Shown: positions 25,724 to 36,100, counted from the first letter of the stretch. The stretch is 64,000 bases of DNA from Hyphomicrobiaceae bacterium (GCA_008933705.1 WBUN01000018.1:1-64000), one strand, 5' to 3'. Numbers and translations are program-made. The notes: generated by a model not told the origin, from the sequence alone.

Positions 25724-27447
25724 TATGCTCTCCGTTCCATGATCGCGCGGTGAATCTCGCTGACGCCGATAGGCATCGGACCCGGCCTGTTGAGCACGTC
25801 GACTCTCCCCGGCAGATCGTAGTGGGCCCTGAGATAACGATAGAACTGGGCGCCGTGGCTTTGCTCGACGACAAGAAGGCGGCTCTTGCCTGCGATTGCA
25901 GCGGCAAAGCGCTCGGGTTGAGCGGGGAAGAGCAGGCGTGGCGCAATCAGGCTCACCTCAACTCCATCCTGCGCGGCGCGACCGATTGCTTCGCGCACTG
26001 CGCCGGTCAGAGACCCCCAGGTCACCACCGCCAGATCGCCGCTGCCTTCGAGCGTCGCCCAATGGTCGCCGTAGGCGAAGCGTACGAGCTTGTCGCGACG
26101 CTTGTCGAGCTGGGCCTGGTGATCGGATGCGCCACTTGTGGGAATCCCGCGTTCGGTATGTGTGAGGCCGTCAGCCGTGTATTGGCCACCGGACGTGCCG
26201 GGAACGACCATTGGCGACACGCCGCTCCCGGCGATCGCATAGCGCTTGTATGCGCCGGCCGCGCTAATGTCTGTGGCCCTCGATCGCTGGCCGATGAATG
26301 CGACATCGGCCGGTTTCTCGATTGCGGCGCGCGCCTGGCCGATGAACTGGTCGGACAGCACGATTGCGGGTGTCTGCAGGGCTTCTGCCAGGTAAACCGC
26401 CCACTGCGTCGTGAACAGGCAATCCCCAATCGACTGCGGCGCCACAACGAGATGCGGGGCATCGCCATGGCATCCGTAGACGGCGATGTTCAAGTCGGCC
26501 TGCTCGGACTTGGTGGGGATGCCCGTGGAGGGGCCGCCGCGCATGACATCAACGACGACAATGGGAATCTCGGCGGCCGTTGCCAAGCCGAGCGACTCGA
26601 TCATCAACGAGAGACCAGGTCCTGACGTCGCGGTCAGCGATGGTGTGCCGCCGTAGGATGCCCCGATGATCATATTGATGGCGGCAAGCTCATCCTCGGC
26701 CTGCAACAGCACACCGCCGACCTTGGGCAGATTCGGCGCAAGCCACTCGAGGATCTCGGTCGCCGGGGTAATGGGGTAGGCGGCGGCAAAGCGAATCCCG
26801 CCGCGGATAGCGCCGAGCGCTGTTGCGTCATTTCCGGACACGAGCCATTTCCTTGTAGCTCGCTTCGGTGCGGCAAGGCGCAGACTGAGATCGAGATCTT
26901 GGGCGGCATCGTATCCTGCGATCAAGCCTGCTTGACTGGCCTTGATGGCCGCTTCGCCTTTGTCGGACAGTCGCTTTTCCAGCAATGCCAGGCAGGTCTC
27001 CCGCTCCAGGCGAACCAGCCTGCAGGCGATGCCAAGCGCAATCATGTTGGCACGGCCGTCGGGGATTGCCTTGGCCATGTCCTTCATCGGAATCTGGACC
27101 TCGCGTGCACCAGCTTCGGCGATGTGCGGCGGTACCGCGCCGCCACGCGGGTCGCCGATCAGCAGGCTATCGTGCCCGATCTTGATCTCGGCGCCGAAGC
27201 GGTGGGCGTTAAGCCAGTCGATCCCGATCAGGACATCGAATTGCTCGGGCATGCATTCGACGGGGTGAGATGCAAGGCGCAGGAGTGCCGCCGCTTCGCC
27301 GCCGCGGATCTGTGGACCGACCGTCCGCGTGAGCAGGCCCTGCCAGCCTGCAGCGCTTGCCGCTTCGAGCAGAAGGTTGCCGGCCGTAAGGGCGCCGGCG
27401 CCGCCGCTCCCGACGAAACCTATTGAAATGCTTTGTGAATTCCCCAT
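25723..27447 (-). CDS. korA: 2-oxoacid:ferredoxin oxidoreductase, fused gamma-alpha subunit (KorA)
   Basis: 574 residues. Residues 1-190 are the gamma domain ([40 protein letters not shown]); about 200-574 are the alpha domain with [29 protein letters not shown] and [14 protein letters not shown]. Fused gamma-alpha is the KorA architecture. First gene of korA-korB-ferritin, divergent from had across 197 bp holding a box at 27535-27548 and a possible TAGTAC -10 on this strand. Confidence 0.85.
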   Translation of the reverse strand: MGNSQSISIGFVGSGGAGALTAGNLLLEAASAAGWQGLLTRTVGPQIRGGEAAALLRLASHPVECMPEQFDVLIGIDWLNAHRFGAEIKIGHDSLLIGDPRGGAVPPHIAEAGAREVQIPMKDMAKAIPDGRANMIALGIACRLVRLERETCLALLEKRLSDKGEAAIKASQAGLIAGYDAAQDLDLSLRLAAPKRATRKWLVSGNDATALGAIRGGIRFAAAYPITPATEILEWLAPNLPKVGGVLLQAEDELAAINMIIGASYGGTPSLTATSGPGLSLMIESLGLATAAEIPIVVVDVMRGGPSTGIPTKSEQADLNIAVYGCHGDAPHLVVAPQSIGDCLFTTQWAVYLAEALQTPAIVLSDQFIGQARAAIEKPADVAFIGQRSRATDISAAGAYKRYAIAGSGVSPMVVPGTSGGQYTADGLTHTERGIPTSGASDHQAQLDKRRDKLVRFAYGDHWATLEGSGDLAVVTWGSLTGAVREAIGRAAQDGVEVSLIAPRLLFPAQPERFAAAIAGKSRLLVVEQSHGAQFYRYLRAHYDLPGRVDVLNRPGPMPIGVSEIHRAIMERRA

Positions 27448-27534
27448 TTGCGCCTCACGTATCCGGTGCCGCCTTCAGGGCTTCGTCCCTAGCAATAAAT
27501 ATTTCGGTACTAGAATGCATTTTTTTTGATTTCC

Positions 27535-27548
27535 TTGCTTTAGATCAA
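27535..27548. promoter_or_regulatory. FNR-like box TTGCTTTAGATCAA between korAB and had-bcr
   Basis: One mismatch to TTGA-N6-TCAA, inside a wider CCTTG...CAAGG repeat, in an AT-rich stretch unusual for this DNA. TAGTAC begins 23 bp leftward (27512, minus strand) toward korA. Rightward TATGGC at 27573 is slightly off-spacing. This gap must carry promoters for both operons. Confidence 0.5.
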
Positions 27549-27644
27549 GGCGACCTACCTGAAACGATGAAGTATGGCCGGGCAGCTTGCAAGCTCGCGC
27601 GGCCGACGCTGATGCGTTCGTCGGCCAGGTCTTGGGGGACACCC

Positions 27645-28718
27645 ATGAGCATAGCGCCGACCCGCTGGGTGATGAGGAGCAAGGACGAGCCTCTCGTTGA
27701 GGAGGCGATCGGGAGGCCCTCTCTCGGGCCAAACGACGTCTTCATCGAGATCGCCGGGTGCGGCGTCTGCCATACCGATCTCGGCTTCTACTATGACGGT
27801 GTTCGAACCAAGCATGACCTGCCGCTGACGCTCGGGCACGAGATCAGCGGTCGCGTCCTCGAAGCCGGGACGAACGCGACATGGTGGGTCGATCGGGCTG
27901 TCATTGTTCCCGCCGTCATCCCATGCGGCCACTGCGATGCCTGCCGGCGCGGCAAGGCGACCATCTGCCCCAACCAGAAGATGCCCGGCAACGACATCCA
28001 CGGCGGCTTCGCCACGCACATTGCGGTTCCGGCCCAGGGGCTATGCGTCGTCGACGAGGCCCGGCTGGCGGCGGCCAGAATCGAATTGGCCGATCTGTCG
28101 GTGGTCGCAGACGCTGTCACCACCCCCTATCAGGCGGTAGTTCAGGCAGGCGTCACCACCGGCGATCTTGTCGTCGTCAACGGTGTTGGCGGGGTCGGCG
28201 GGTACGCAGTGCAGATCGCAAGCGCCCTTGGCGGCAAGGTGATCGCCATCGATGTCAGCGATGAAAAGCTCCAGGCCATCGCAGGTCATGGCGCCGCCTT
28301 GACGCTGAACGCCCGCCAGATGTCGTCGCGCGATATCAAGTCGGCGGTGCAGGGTTTCGCCAAGCAACATGGATTGCGCCAGAGCGAATGGATCATCTTC
28401 GAGTGCTCCGGCACTCGTGCCGGACAGGAGACGGCTTTTGGCCTTCTCAATCATGGGGGCACGCTGGGGGTTGTCGGCTACACGATGGACAAGGTCGAGG
28501 TCAGGCTGTCCAACCTCATGGCCTTCCATGCCAGGGCGCTCGGCAATTGGGGCTGCCCACCGGAGCTCTATCCCCAGGCCCTCGAGCTGGTGCTCAACGG
28601 CCTCGTCAAGGTCGCGCCGTTCGTCGAGAAGCACCCCCTGAAAGAGATCAATCGCGTTTTCGAGGCGGCTCACGCCGGGGCGTTGAAGCGTCGCGCCGTT
28701 CTTGTCCCTACGCTTTGA
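27645..28718 (+). CDS. had: 6-hydroxycyclohex-1-ene-1-carbonyl-CoA dehydrogenase
   Basis: 357 residues from ATG 27645 (GGGGG upstream); the frame stays open to 27423 but no homology is expected there. Zinc alcohol dehydrogenase: catalytic-zinc region [14 protein letters not shown] and LGHEISG, structural-zinc Cys set [18 protein letters not shown]-binding [14 protein letters not shown]. It oxidises the alcohol made by Dch to 6-oxocyclohex-1-ene-1-carbonyl-CoA, the third step of the Thauera-type benzoyl-CoA pathway. First gene of an operon through bcrD. The closeness of oah and dch secures the name. Confidence 0.88.
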   Translation: MSIAPTRWVMRSKDEPLVEEAIGRPSLGPNDVFIEIAGCGVCHTDLGFYYDGVRTKHDLPLTLGHEISGRVLEAGTNATWWVDRAVIVPAVIPCGHCDACRRGKATICPNQKMPGNDIHGGFATHIAVPAQGLCVVDEARLAAARIELADLSVVADAVTTPYQAVVQAGVTTGDLVVVNGVGGVGGYAVQIASALGGKVIAIDVSDEKLQAIAGHGAALTLNARQMSSRDIKSAVQGFAKQHGLRQSEWIIFECSGTRAGQETAFGLLNHGGTLGVVGYTMDKVEVRLSNLMAFHARALGNWGCPPELYPQALELVLNGLVKVAPFVEKHPLKEINRVFEAAHAGALKRRAVLVPTL

Positions 28719-28729
28719 GGAGCATGACC

Positions 28730-29878
28730 ATGGCTGTTGAGGCGATTAGTAGTCCCGCTGTCACGACGCGCGATGCAAAGGACCACAATCTCGTTGCCGA
28801 GTCAGTGCGTCAGACGGTCAGCAAAGGCGTGCACTACGACAAGAAGCCGGTCAAAGGCGAGGACGGCAAGCCTGTGGCTGGCCTCTACAATGCATGGATT
28901 ACACTCGACAACCCGACGCAGTTCAACTCCTACACCACGGACATGGTCAAGGGAGTGATCCTGGCCTTCCGCGCTGCCAGCGCGGCGCGGGACATCGTTG
29001 CCGTCGTCTTCACCGGATCCGGTGACAAGGCCTTCTGTACCGGCGGAAACACCAAGGAATACGCGGAGTACTACGCCGGCAATCCGCAGGAATACCGCGG
29101 CTACATGCGCCTCTTCAACGACATGGTGTCGGCAATCCTTGCCTGCGATAAGCCGGTGATTTGCCGCGTCAACGGCATGCGCATCGGCGGCGGCCAGGAA
29201 ATCGGCATGGCCTGCGACTTTTCGGTCGCGCAGGATCTCGCCCGCTTCGGGCAGGCCGGCCCCAAGCATGGCTCCTCGCCGATCGGCGGCGCTACCGACT
29301 TTCTTCCCGTTGTCATCGGTGCCGAGCGCGCGATGGCGGCGTGCGTGCTGTGCGAGCCGTTCTCGGCCCACGAAGCCTACTACATGGGCATGCTGACGGA
29401 CCTGGCACCTGCCCTCAAGGTCGACGGCAAGTTCATCGCCAATCCGCTGGTCGAGACGGAACGCATCACCGACGAATACGGCCGCTTCGTCTTCGGAAAG
29501 CCCAAGACCGGCGATGCGCTGAAAGCGGGACAAGCTCTGATGAAGAGGGGCACCGTTGATCTCGGCCTCCTCGACGACAGGATCGAGGGGCTGTGCACGA
29601 AGCTCCTCTACACCTTCCCGGATTGCACCACCAAGACCGTCGAAGAGCTGAGAAAGCCCAAGCTCGACGCCTGGAATCGCAACAAGGAGAATTCTCGCGC
29701 GTGGCTCGCGCTCAACATGATGACCGAGGCGCGCGCCGGGTTCCGTGCCTTCAACGAAGGCACCCGCGAGACGGGCCGAGAGGCCGACTTTGTCGCCCTC
29801 CGCCGCGCCCTCGCGGCAAACACCCCGTGGTCAGACGACCTTACCGAGAGCATCCAACCGAGGGCTCGCAAGTCATGA
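28730..29878 (+). CDS. oah: 6-oxocyclohex-1-ene-1-carbonyl-CoA hydrolase (ring opening)
   Basis: 382 residues. Of two nearby ATGs (28724, 28730) the second has GAGGAG at a proper distance. Crotonase fold with GSGDKAFCTGGNTKEYAEYY, NGMRIGGGQEIGMACDFSVA and GPKHGSSPIGGATDFLP, blocks diagnostic of Oah rather than general hydratases. It adds water and hydrolytically cleaves the ring, giving 3-hydroxypimelyl-CoA, which goes to beta-oxidation. Eleven bases after had, and overlapping dch by ATGA. Confidence 0.9.
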   Translation: MAVEAISSPAVTTRDAKDHNLVAESVRQTVSKGVHYDKKPVKGEDGKPVAGLYNAWITLDNPTQFNSYTTDMVKGVILAFRAASAARDIVAVVFTGSGDKAFCTGGNTKEYAEYYAGNPQEYRGYMRLFNDMVSAILACDKPVICRVNGMRIGGGQEIGMACDFSVAQDLARFGQAGPKHGSSPIGGATDFLPVVIGAERAMAACVLCEPFSAHEAYYMGMLTDLAPALKVDGKFIANPLVETERITDEYGRFVFGKPKTGDALKAGQALMKRGTVDLGLLDDRIEGLCTKLLYTFPDCTTKTVEELRKPKLDAWNRNKENSRAWLALNMMTEARAGFRAFNEGTRETGREADFVALRRALAANTPWSDDLTESIQPRARKS

Positions 29879-30642
29879 CAGCGCCCATCAAGGTGTGGCT
29901 CGAGTCGGAAGGGCGGCTGCTGCGTCTGCGCTTGGGTCGCCCGAAGGCCAACATCATCGATGCCGCCATGATCGCGGCGTTGGACGGTGCATTGTTCGAG
30001 CATTTCGGCAACCGCAGGCTGGGGGGCGTGCTGCTCGATGCGGAAGGCCCGCATTTCAGCTTCGGGGCAAGCGTCGAAGAGCACATGCCCGAACAGTGCG
30101 CGGCGATGCTGCAGGGGATTCATCGTCTGATCATCCGGCTCGTCGAGGCGCCATGCCCGGTGCTGGTCGCCGTGCGCGGCCAATGCCTCGGAGGCGGGCT
30201 CGAGCTGGCGCTCGCAGGTCACCTCGTCTTCGTCGCCCCCGACGCCAGCCTCGGCCAGCCGGAGATCAAGCTCGGGGTGTTTGCCCCTGCGGCTTCCTGC
30301 CTGTTGCCGGAGCTGGTCGGTCCGGCGCGGGCCATCGATCTGCTGCTGTCCGGCCGCAACGTCACGGGCACCGAAGCTGCCGCGATGGGAATGGTGCACG
30401 CAGCTGTGCCCGACCCCGGGGCCGCAGCGCTTGGCTACTTCGAGGAACATCTCAGACCCAAGAGCGCAAGCTCCTTGCACTATGCCGTCAAGGCGGCGCG
30501 CCTCGATTACGCGGCGCGGGTCAAAGCGAAGATCAAATCGGTCGAACAGCTCTATCTCAACGAGCTGATGAAAACCCGCGATGCGGTCGAGGGCCTGGAT
30601 GCCTTCACTGCCAAGAGGGCGCCGCAATGGCAACATCTCTGA
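29875..30642 (+). CDS. dch: Cyclohexa-1,5-diene-1-carbonyl-CoA hydratase
   Basis: 255 residues, crotonase family. KANIIDAAMIAALDG, HFSFGASVEEHMP, GQCLGGGLELALAGHLVF and LGQPEIKLGVFAPAAS match the Dch/BadK-type hydratases of benzoyl-CoA degradation. It hydrates the dienoyl-CoA produced by benzoyl-CoA reductase. Together with had and oah it marks the Thauera-type lower route, not the Rhodopseudomonas badHIK route. Overlaps oah (ATGA) and bcrC (16 bases). Confidence 0.88.
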   Translation: MTAPIKVWLESEGRLLRLRLGRPKANIIDAAMIAALDGALFEHFGNRRLGGVLLDAEGPHFSFGASVEEHMPEQCAAMLQGIHRLIIRLVEAPCPVLVAVRGQCLGGGLELALAGHLVFVAPDASLGQPEIKLGVFAPAASCLLPELVGPARAIDLLLSGRNVTGTEAAAMGMVHAAVPDPGAAALGYFEEHLRPKSASSLHYAVKAARLDYAARVKAKIKSVEQLYLNELMKTRDAVEGLDAFTAKRAPQWQHL

Positions 30643-31814
30643 ACGGATCGTCGGCGGCGAGCATCGTCGCGCGCGCGCAAGGACTATTCGACGATCTGTC
30701 GTTCACGGCAGCGCGCGCGTGGAAGGCGGCCGAGCCCGGCCGGAAAGTCATAGGCTACATGCCTATCTACGTGCCGCGCGAGATCATTCATGCGGCCGGC
30801 ATGCTTCCGCTGGGAATTCTTGGCGGCGGCGATCAGCTCGAGGTGATCCACGGTGACGCCTACTATCAGAGCTACATCTGCCGCATTCCGCGCTCCACTA
30901 TCGAACTTGGCGTGTCGGGGCGGCTCGATTTCGTGGACGGGATGCTGTTCCCATCGATCTGCGATGTGATCCGCAACCTGTCCGGCATGTGGAAGATGAT
31001 GTTCCCGAACGTATACGTTCGCTACTTCGATGTGCCGCAGAACTACAAGGACGGAATTGGCGGCAACTACTACGTCAGTGAGCTGTCCGAATTGGTCGAG
31101 GCTCTGGGCACCTTGCGTGGCAAGCCGATCAGCGACGACGAGCTTCGCCATTCCATTGCGGTCTACAATGAGAACCGCCGACTGGTCCGGGAGCTTTACT
31201 CCTTCAGGGCACAGCGCCCGTGGCAGGCACCGGCTGCGGAAGTGTACCTTGTGCTGCGCGCCGGCTTGGTGCTGCCGGTCGAAGAGCATTCGGCATTGGT
31301 CCGCGATTATCTCGCGGCGGCAGAGCGCGAAGAGCGGCCTCGCCGCGATAACTGCCGCGTCGTTCTCACCGGCGTGTTCTGCGAGCAGCCTCCGCTCAAC
31401 TTGATCAAGTCTCTGGAGCTCTCCGGCTGCTACGTGGTCGACGACGACCTGCTGCTGGTCACGCGTTGGCTGACGGCGGACGTACCCACGAGCGGCAATC
31501 CGCTGCAGGAGCTCGCTTCAGCCTTCCTGCACCACTCCGAATCGACGGCTGCGAAATACGAGCCCGACTTGAAGGAAAAGGGGCAGCATCTCGTGCGCGC
31601 CGTGCGACGGTCCGGCGCCGAAGGCGTCATTTTTGCCTGTCCGAGCTTCTGCGACCCAGCGCTGCTTGAGCGGCCCATGCTGCAGCACGTGTTGAAGGAC
31701 GCAGACATCCCCTACATCGCGTTCAAGTACGCCGAGAACTCGGGGCAGATGCAGCCTATTCGCGAGCAGGCAGGCACATTTGCCGACTCGATCAAGCTGT
31801 GGAGCGGAGCATGA
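30627..31814 (+). CDS. bcrC: Benzoyl-CoA reductase subunit C
   Basis: 395 residues from ATG 30627, inside the 3' end of dch. HgdB/BcrBC-type dehydratase-like fold: IGYMPIYVPREIIHAAGMLPLG, YICRIPRSTIELG, FPSICDVIRNLSG and VIFACPSFCDPALLERP supply Cys for a [4Fe-4S] cluster. BcrB and BcrC form the substrate-reducing half of the ATP-dependent class I benzoyl-CoA reductase in the cytoplasm. Equivalent to BadD of Rhodopseudomonas. Coupled to bcrB by ATGA. Confidence 0.92.
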   Translation: MATSLNGSSAASIVARAQGLFDDLSFTAARAWKAAEPGRKVIGYMPIYVPREIIHAAGMLPLGILGGGDQLEVIHGDAYYQSYICRIPRSTIELGVSGRLDFVDGMLFPSICDVIRNLSGMWKMMFPNVYVRYFDVPQNYKDGIGGNYYVSELSELVEALGTLRGKPISDDELRHSIAVYNENRRLVRELYSFRAQRPWQAPAAEVYLVLRAGLVLPVEEHSALVRDYLAAAEREERPRRDNCRVVLTGVFCEQPPLNLIKSLELSGCYVVDDDLLLVTRWLTADVPTSGNPLQELASAFLHHSESTAAKYEPDLKEKGQHLVRAVRRSGAEGVIFACPSFCDPALLERPMLQHVLKDADIPYIAFKYAENSGQMQPIREQAGTFADSIKLWSGA

Positions 31815-33124
31815 CGGTAATCGTGACCCCCAAGGCCGGTCCTGCCAAGCAGGTCGTCAAAGACGACTCCATGCTGAAGCAGAAAGAAATGATGGCAGCG
31901 CACTATGAGCGGCTGACGAATGCCCCGGAGACGGGCGAAAAGGTTGCTTCGACCTTCGTGCCGGGCAATCTCAACGAGCTGATCAAGTGCTTTGACCTGC
32001 TCAACAATCTGCCTGAGGTCAATGCCATTCAAAGCGGCCTGCGGCGCCAGTCCGGCTCCTATGTGCTCGAGGCCGAGAAGATCGGACACTCGGAGGATGT
32101 CTGCACGTACGTCAAGTCGGACATCGGCATGATGGCCAAGGGCAATATCGGCCCGAACGGCAAGCGCCTGCCCGACCCCGATGTGCTGCTACTGTCCTAC
32201 ACCGGCTGCTTCACGTTCATGAAGTGGTTCGAGCTCCTGCGCGAGCAGTACAAGTGCGAGACGATCATGTTGCACACGCCCTACATGGGCGACGGCAAGA
32301 TCACCAAGAACATGATCGAGTACATGGTCAAGCAGCTCAAGGAAGAGGTGATCCCCAAGCTCGAGCGCATATCGGGGGTGAAATTCGATATCGACCGCCT
32401 GCGCGAGTACCTGAAGAAGTCGGCCGTTGCCGAAGACGACCTGGTGCGCGTGCTGCAGAGTGCAAAGAGCAAGCCGTCGCCGATCGATGCGTATTTTGGA
32501 GGCATCTACTACATCGGGCCGATCTTCGGGGCCTTCCGCGGCACCGACGACGCCATCGACTACTACAAGTTCCTGCGTGCCGAAGTCGAAGAGCGTCTGG
32601 CGAACGGCCAGGGTCCGGTAACTCCGGACGGCGATATGGGCCAAGAGAAGTACCGGCTCGTCGTCGAAGGACCGCCGAACTACACGAACTTCAGGCAGTT
32701 CTGGAAGATGTTCTACGACGAAGGCGCCGTCGTTGTCGCTTCCAGCTATACCAAGGTTGGCGGCGTCTACGATTTCGGGTTCCGCCACGATCCCGACAAG
32801 CCGCTCGAAACCCTCGCGGAGTACTGCCTCGGCGTCTATACGAACCGAAGCCTGCCCATGCGCGTCGACATGCTGTCGAACTACATCGACGAGTACGCCG
32901 CCGATGGCCTGCTGATCAACTCCATCAAAAGCTGCAACAGCTTCTCGGCCGGCCAGCTGCTCATCATGCGTGAGGTTGAAAAGCGGACCGGCAAGCCTGC
33001 CGCGTTCATCGAGTCCGATCTCGTCGACCCGCGCTACTTCTCGGCCGCCAACATCAAGAACCGGCTTGAGAGCTACTTCCAGATGATCGAGCAACGACGT
33101 GCCGGCGCGCGCGCGGCCGCCTGA
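31811..33124 (+). CDS. bcrB: Benzoyl-CoA reductase subunit B
   Basis: 437 residues from the ATG overlapping the bcrC stop. Same fold as BcrC: LLLSYTGCFTFMKWFELLREQ, YFGGIYYIGPIFGAFRGTDD, LINSIKSCNSFSAGQLLIMR and AAFIESDLVDPRYF, with Cys residues for the second Fe-S cluster and substrate pocket. It binds benzoyl-CoA and reduces the ring with electrons delivered from BcrAD. Equivalent to BadE. Confidence 0.92.
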   Translation: MTVIVTPKAGPAKQVVKDDSMLKQKEMMAAHYERLTNAPETGEKVASTFVPGNLNELIKCFDLLNNLPEVNAIQSGLRRQSGSYVLEAEKIGHSEDVCTYVKSDIGMMAKGNIGPNGKRLPDPDVLLLSYTGCFTFMKWFELLREQYKCETIMLHTPYMGDGKITKNMIEYMVKQLKEEVIPKLERISGVKFDIDRLREYLKKSAVAEDDLVRVLQSAKSKPSPIDAYFGGIYYIGPIFGAFRGTDDAIDYYKFLRAEVEERLANGQGPVTPDGDMGQEKYRLVVEGPPNYTNFRQFWKMFYDEGAVVVASSYTKVGGVYDFGFRHDPDKPLETLAEYCLGVYTNRSLPMRVDMLSNYIDEYAADGLLINSIKSCNSFSAGQLLIMREVEKRTGKPAAFIESDLVDPRYFSAANIKNRLESYFQMIEQRRAGARAAA

Positions 33125-33136
33125 TCGAGGTGAACC

Positions 33137-34471
33137 ATGAAGACCTTCGTCGGGATCGATCTCGGCTCCACCACCACCAAGGCAATACTTCTCGATGAGA
33201 ACCGGGAAGTGATCGGCCGCGGCATCACCAACTCGCGCTCGAACTACAGCACGGCCGCGAGGGTGGCCGGCGAGGAGGCGCGCGTCGACGGGCGCTTCAC
33301 GCTATCCAGGCGCGCATTGTCGGAGAGCGGCGTGCTCGGTGCGCGGCTGGACCAGTTCCTGGCTGCGCTCGAACGGGCATTCCGCCTCGAGCAGTTCCTG
33401 GAGCAACTCGGCGACCTCGAGCAAACCTGCCTGCGTCAGGTCAACGGTCAACGTTTTGCCGGCCGCGAAGATGGGGTGAAGGTCGCGCTTGGCGAAGTCT
33501 TCACCAGGCTGCGGGGAGAAGCGCCCGAACTGTACGCGCCTGGTGCCAAGCGGAAGTCGGATTTCTTCCGCGACATCGCTGGCTCGCGCTATCACAGTCA
33601 CGCCGAGGAAGTCGCCCGCGAGGCGAATCTGCCCTACGATCTGCTGCTCAACGTCTACGACAAGTCGATCATAGAGGTTGAGAACCGGCCGCCGGCCGGC
33701 GGCCTCAGCGACAAGTTCCGCCGTGCCCTCGCGCGTGTTCTTACCGCGGACGCAACGTTTGCGGGCGATGCATCGGGCGTCCAGGACGTCATCCAGCGCT
33801 CGCTCGACGTCGAGTTCGAGGAGACCTATCTGGTGGGCACCGGGTACGGCCGCGTGACGCTGCCGTTCTCGAAAGAGCACATCCGCTCCGAGATCCTCTG
33901 CCATGGCCTCGGCGCCCACATGATGTACCCCAAGACCCGCACGGTTCTGGACATCGGGGGGCAGGACACCAAAGGCATCCAGGTCGATCCCAACGGCATC
34001 GTCGAAAACTTCCAGATGAACGACCGCTGCGCTGCCGGCTGCGGGCGGTATCTCGGCTATATTGCCGACGAGATGAACATGGGCCTGCACGAGCTCGGGC
34101 CGCTGGCGATGAAATCGGATCGCCCCGCGCGCATCAATTCGACATGCACCGTGTTCGCGGGTGCCGAGCTGCGCGACCGTCTTTCGCTTGGAGAGAGGCG
34201 CGAGGATATTCTGGCGGGGCTTCACCGCGCCATCATCCTTCGCGCCATCTCGATCATATCGCGCTCGGGCGGCGTCACTGACGAGTTCACCTTCACCGGC
34301 GGGGTGGCCAAGAACGAGGCGGCCGTCCGCGAGCTGAAGAAGCTGATCGAGGAGAACTACGGCAAGGTGACCATCAACATCAACCCGGAGTCGATTTACA
34401 CCGGAGCGCTTGGCGCTGCGGAGTTTGCGCGCCGGGCCCATCTCGGGCAGGCGGCCGGAGGCAACCCATGA
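33137..34471 (+). CDS. bcrA: Benzoyl-CoA reductase subunit A (ATPase)
   Basis: 444 residues, the usual length. ASKHA-type ATPase: [18 protein letters not shown] as phosphate loop, [18 protein letters not shown], and [19 protein letters not shown] with Cys298 and Cys302 ligating the [4Fe-4S] cluster shared with BcrD. ATP hydrolysis here drives low-potential electron transfer to BcrBC. The insert at about 50-200 is the one that distinguishes BcrA/BadF from BcrD/BadG. Twelve bases after bcrB; overlaps bcrD by ATGA. Confidence 0.92.
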   Translation: MKTFVGIDLGSTTTKAILLDENREVIGRGITNSRSNYSTAARVAGEEARVDGRFTLSRRALSESGVLGARLDQFLAALERAFRLEQFLEQLGDLEQTCLRQVNGQRFAGREDGVKVALGEVFTRLRGEAPELYAPGAKRKSDFFRDIAGSRYHSHAEEVAREANLPYDLLLNVYDKSIIEVENRPPAGGLSDKFRRALARVLTADATFAGDASGVQDVIQRSLDVEFEETYLVGTGYGRVTLPFSKEHIRSEILCHGLGAHMMYPKTRTVLDIGGQDTKGIQVDPNGIVENFQMNDRCAAGCGRYLGYIADEMNMGLHELGPLAMKSDRPARINSTCTVFAGAELRDRLSLGERREDILAGLHRAIILRAISIISRSGGVTDEFTFTGGVAKNEAAVRELKKLIEENYGKVTININPESIYTGALGAAEFARRAHLGQAAGGNP

Positions 34472-35313
34472 CCATTGCGGCTGGCATCGACGTAGGCACC
34501 GGCGCAGTCAAGGCTGCACTGTTCCGGGTCGAGAACGGGGAAAGCTCCTGGCTCGCGCGCTCTACCCTGCGCATCCGTCAGCGCGATCCCATGGAGCTTG
34601 CGCGCGCCGTCTACGATCAGGTGCTGGCGGACGCGCGCCTGACGGAGAAGGATGTCGACTACGTAGCGACGACGGGTGAAGGGGAGGGGGTGCCCTTCCA
34701 CACCGGGCACTTCTATTCGATGACCACGCACGCGCGCGGAGCAATCTACCTCGATCCTGAGGCACGCGCGGCGCTCGATGTCGGTGCGTTGCACGGTCGT
34801 GCCATCAGCATCGATGAGCGCGGCAAGGTCTTGAGCTACAAGATGACGAGCCAGTGCGCGTCCGGCTCGGGACAGTTCCTTGAGAACATCGCGCGCTATC
34901 TTGGTATCGCTCAAGACGAGATCGGCTCGCTTTCGCGGCAGGCCGATGATCCGGAGATCGTGAGCAGCATCTGCGCTGTGCTCGCCGAAACCGATGTCAT
35001 CAACATGGTCTCGCGCGGAATCTCCGCTCCCAACATCCTGAAGGGCATCCATTTGTCCATGGCAGGCCGGCTGTCCAAGCTCCTCAAGGCAATCGGTGCG
35101 ACACGCGGTGCGGTCATGATGACCGGCGGACTTGCGCTCGACCAGGGGCTGGTGAAGGCGCTGCAGGAGGATGTCGCCAAGATGAAGGACATGAAGGCCA
35201 CCATCCTCAGCCATCCCGATTCCATCTACGCGGGAGCGATCGGCGCCGCACTATGGGGCGCATTCCGCCACGAGAAGCTTGCCGCGCTGGGAAGTCTGCA
35301 CAAGGCGGCATGA
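34468..35313 (+). CDS. bcrD: Benzoyl-CoA reductase subunit D (ATPase)
   Basis: 281 residues, the short ASKHA partner of Bcr[38 protein letters not shown] with the Fe-S Cys, [18 protein letters not shown], and [16 protein letters not shown] are family blocks. With BcrA it forms the electron-activating module that takes electrons from ferredoxin and couples them to ATP. Equivalent to BadG. The ferredoxin gene follows after 24 bases. Confidence 0.92.
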   Translation: MTIAAGIDVGTGAVKAALFRVENGESSWLARSTLRIRQRDPMELARAVYDQVLADARLTEKDVDYVATTGEGEGVPFHTGHFYSMTTHARGAIYLDPEARAALDVGALHGRAISIDERGKVLSYKMTSQCASGSGQFLENIARYLGIAQDEIGSLSRQADDPEIVSSICAVLAETDVINMVSRGISAPNILKGIHLSMAGRLSKLLKAIGATRGAVMMTGGLALDQGLVKALQEDVAKMKDMKATILSHPDSIYAGAIGAALWGAFRHEKLAALGSLHKAA

Positions 35314-35337
35314 GGTTGCTGCAGGGAGAAGAAGCCC

Positions 35338-35583
35338 ATGGCACTGATGATCAACGAGGCATGCACAGCCTGCGACGCATGCGAGCCGGTGTGCCCAAAC
35401 AAGGCGATCTCCGTCGGTGATCCCATTTATGTCATCGACCCTCTCAAATGCACCGAATGCGTGGGCGCCGAGGACGAGCCGCAATGCAAGCTGGTGTGCC
35501 CTGCCGAGTGCATCCTGCCGAACCCCGATTGGGTCGAAAGCAAGGAAGACCTGCTGGCCAAGTACGAGCAGCTACACGCCTGA
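35338..35583 (+). CDS. fdx: 2[4Fe-4S] ferredoxin, electron donor to benzoyl-CoA reductase
   Basis: 81 residues. Two cluster motifs, CTACDACEPVCPNKAI and CTECVGAEDEPQCKLVCP, the second with the eight-residue insert between the second and third Cys typical of Chromatium-type ferredoxins used by Bcr (BadB of Rhodopseudomonas). A strong AGGGAGAAG site precedes ATG 35338. Its position next to bcrD indicates that it carries electrons from KorAB to BcrAD. Confidence 0.9.
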   Translation: MALMINEACTACDACEPVCPNKAISVGDPIYVIDPLKCTECVGAEDEPQCKLVCPAECILPNPDWVESKEDLLAKYEQLHA

Positions 35584-35590
35584 GGCGGCG

Positions 35591-36091
35591 ATGACCTTTG
35601 TGAACCGCATCAGTCAAGCGCTCCATGACGAGCATCTTGCCACGATCGCGCTCATGGAGAGACTGGAGCAGCTGCTGGCCGCGCGCCGGCGCGGCCCGCC
35701 GGATGTCGGGGCCCCCGAGGTCGCGCGGCTTCTTTCCGACCTCTCCACCGGGGTAGCTGCCGAGGTCGACCGGCATTTCGACTTCGAGGAGAAGCAACTC
35801 TTCACGTACCTCGATGCTGCCGGAGACGACGCGATCGGCGCCCACTTGGCGGACGAGCACGCCGCAATGCGGCCGATTTGCGCGCAGATTGCGCGGCTCG
35901 CGCGAGAGGCCGCCGCCGGAGGCTTCAACGACCGCAGTTGGGAGACGTTCCGGCAACTCGGCCTCGAGCTCTGCGAGCGCATGCTCGTGCACGTGCAAAA
36001 GGAAGAGATGGCGCTGCTGCCTCTGATCGAAGAGACGATGGATGCCGACCTGGCAGCCCGCCTCTATGAGGAATACACGCAAAACGGATGA
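35591..36091 (+). CDS. Hemerythrin-like HHE domain protein
   Basis: 166 residues from ATG 35591, seven bases after the ferredoxin stop; the open frame back to 35417 is a shadow of fdx. Four-helix HHE protein: ISQALHDEHLATIALMERLE, VDRHFDFEEKQLFTYL, LADEHAAMRPICAQIARL and MLVHVQKEEMALLPLIEE supply His/Glu diiron ligands. Such proteins bind O2 or NO or repair Fe-S clusters. In the bcr operon it may guard O2- and NO-sensitive clusters. Confidence 0.8.
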   Translation: MTFVNRISQALHDEHLATIALMERLEQLLAARRRGPPDVGAPEVARLLSDLSTGVAAEVDRHFDFEEKQLFTYLDAAGDDAIGAHLADEHAAMRPICAQIARLAREAAAGGFNDRSWETFRQLGLELCERMLVHVQKEEMALLPLIEETMDADLAARLYEEYTQNG

Positions 36092-36100
36092 GGAAACCCA

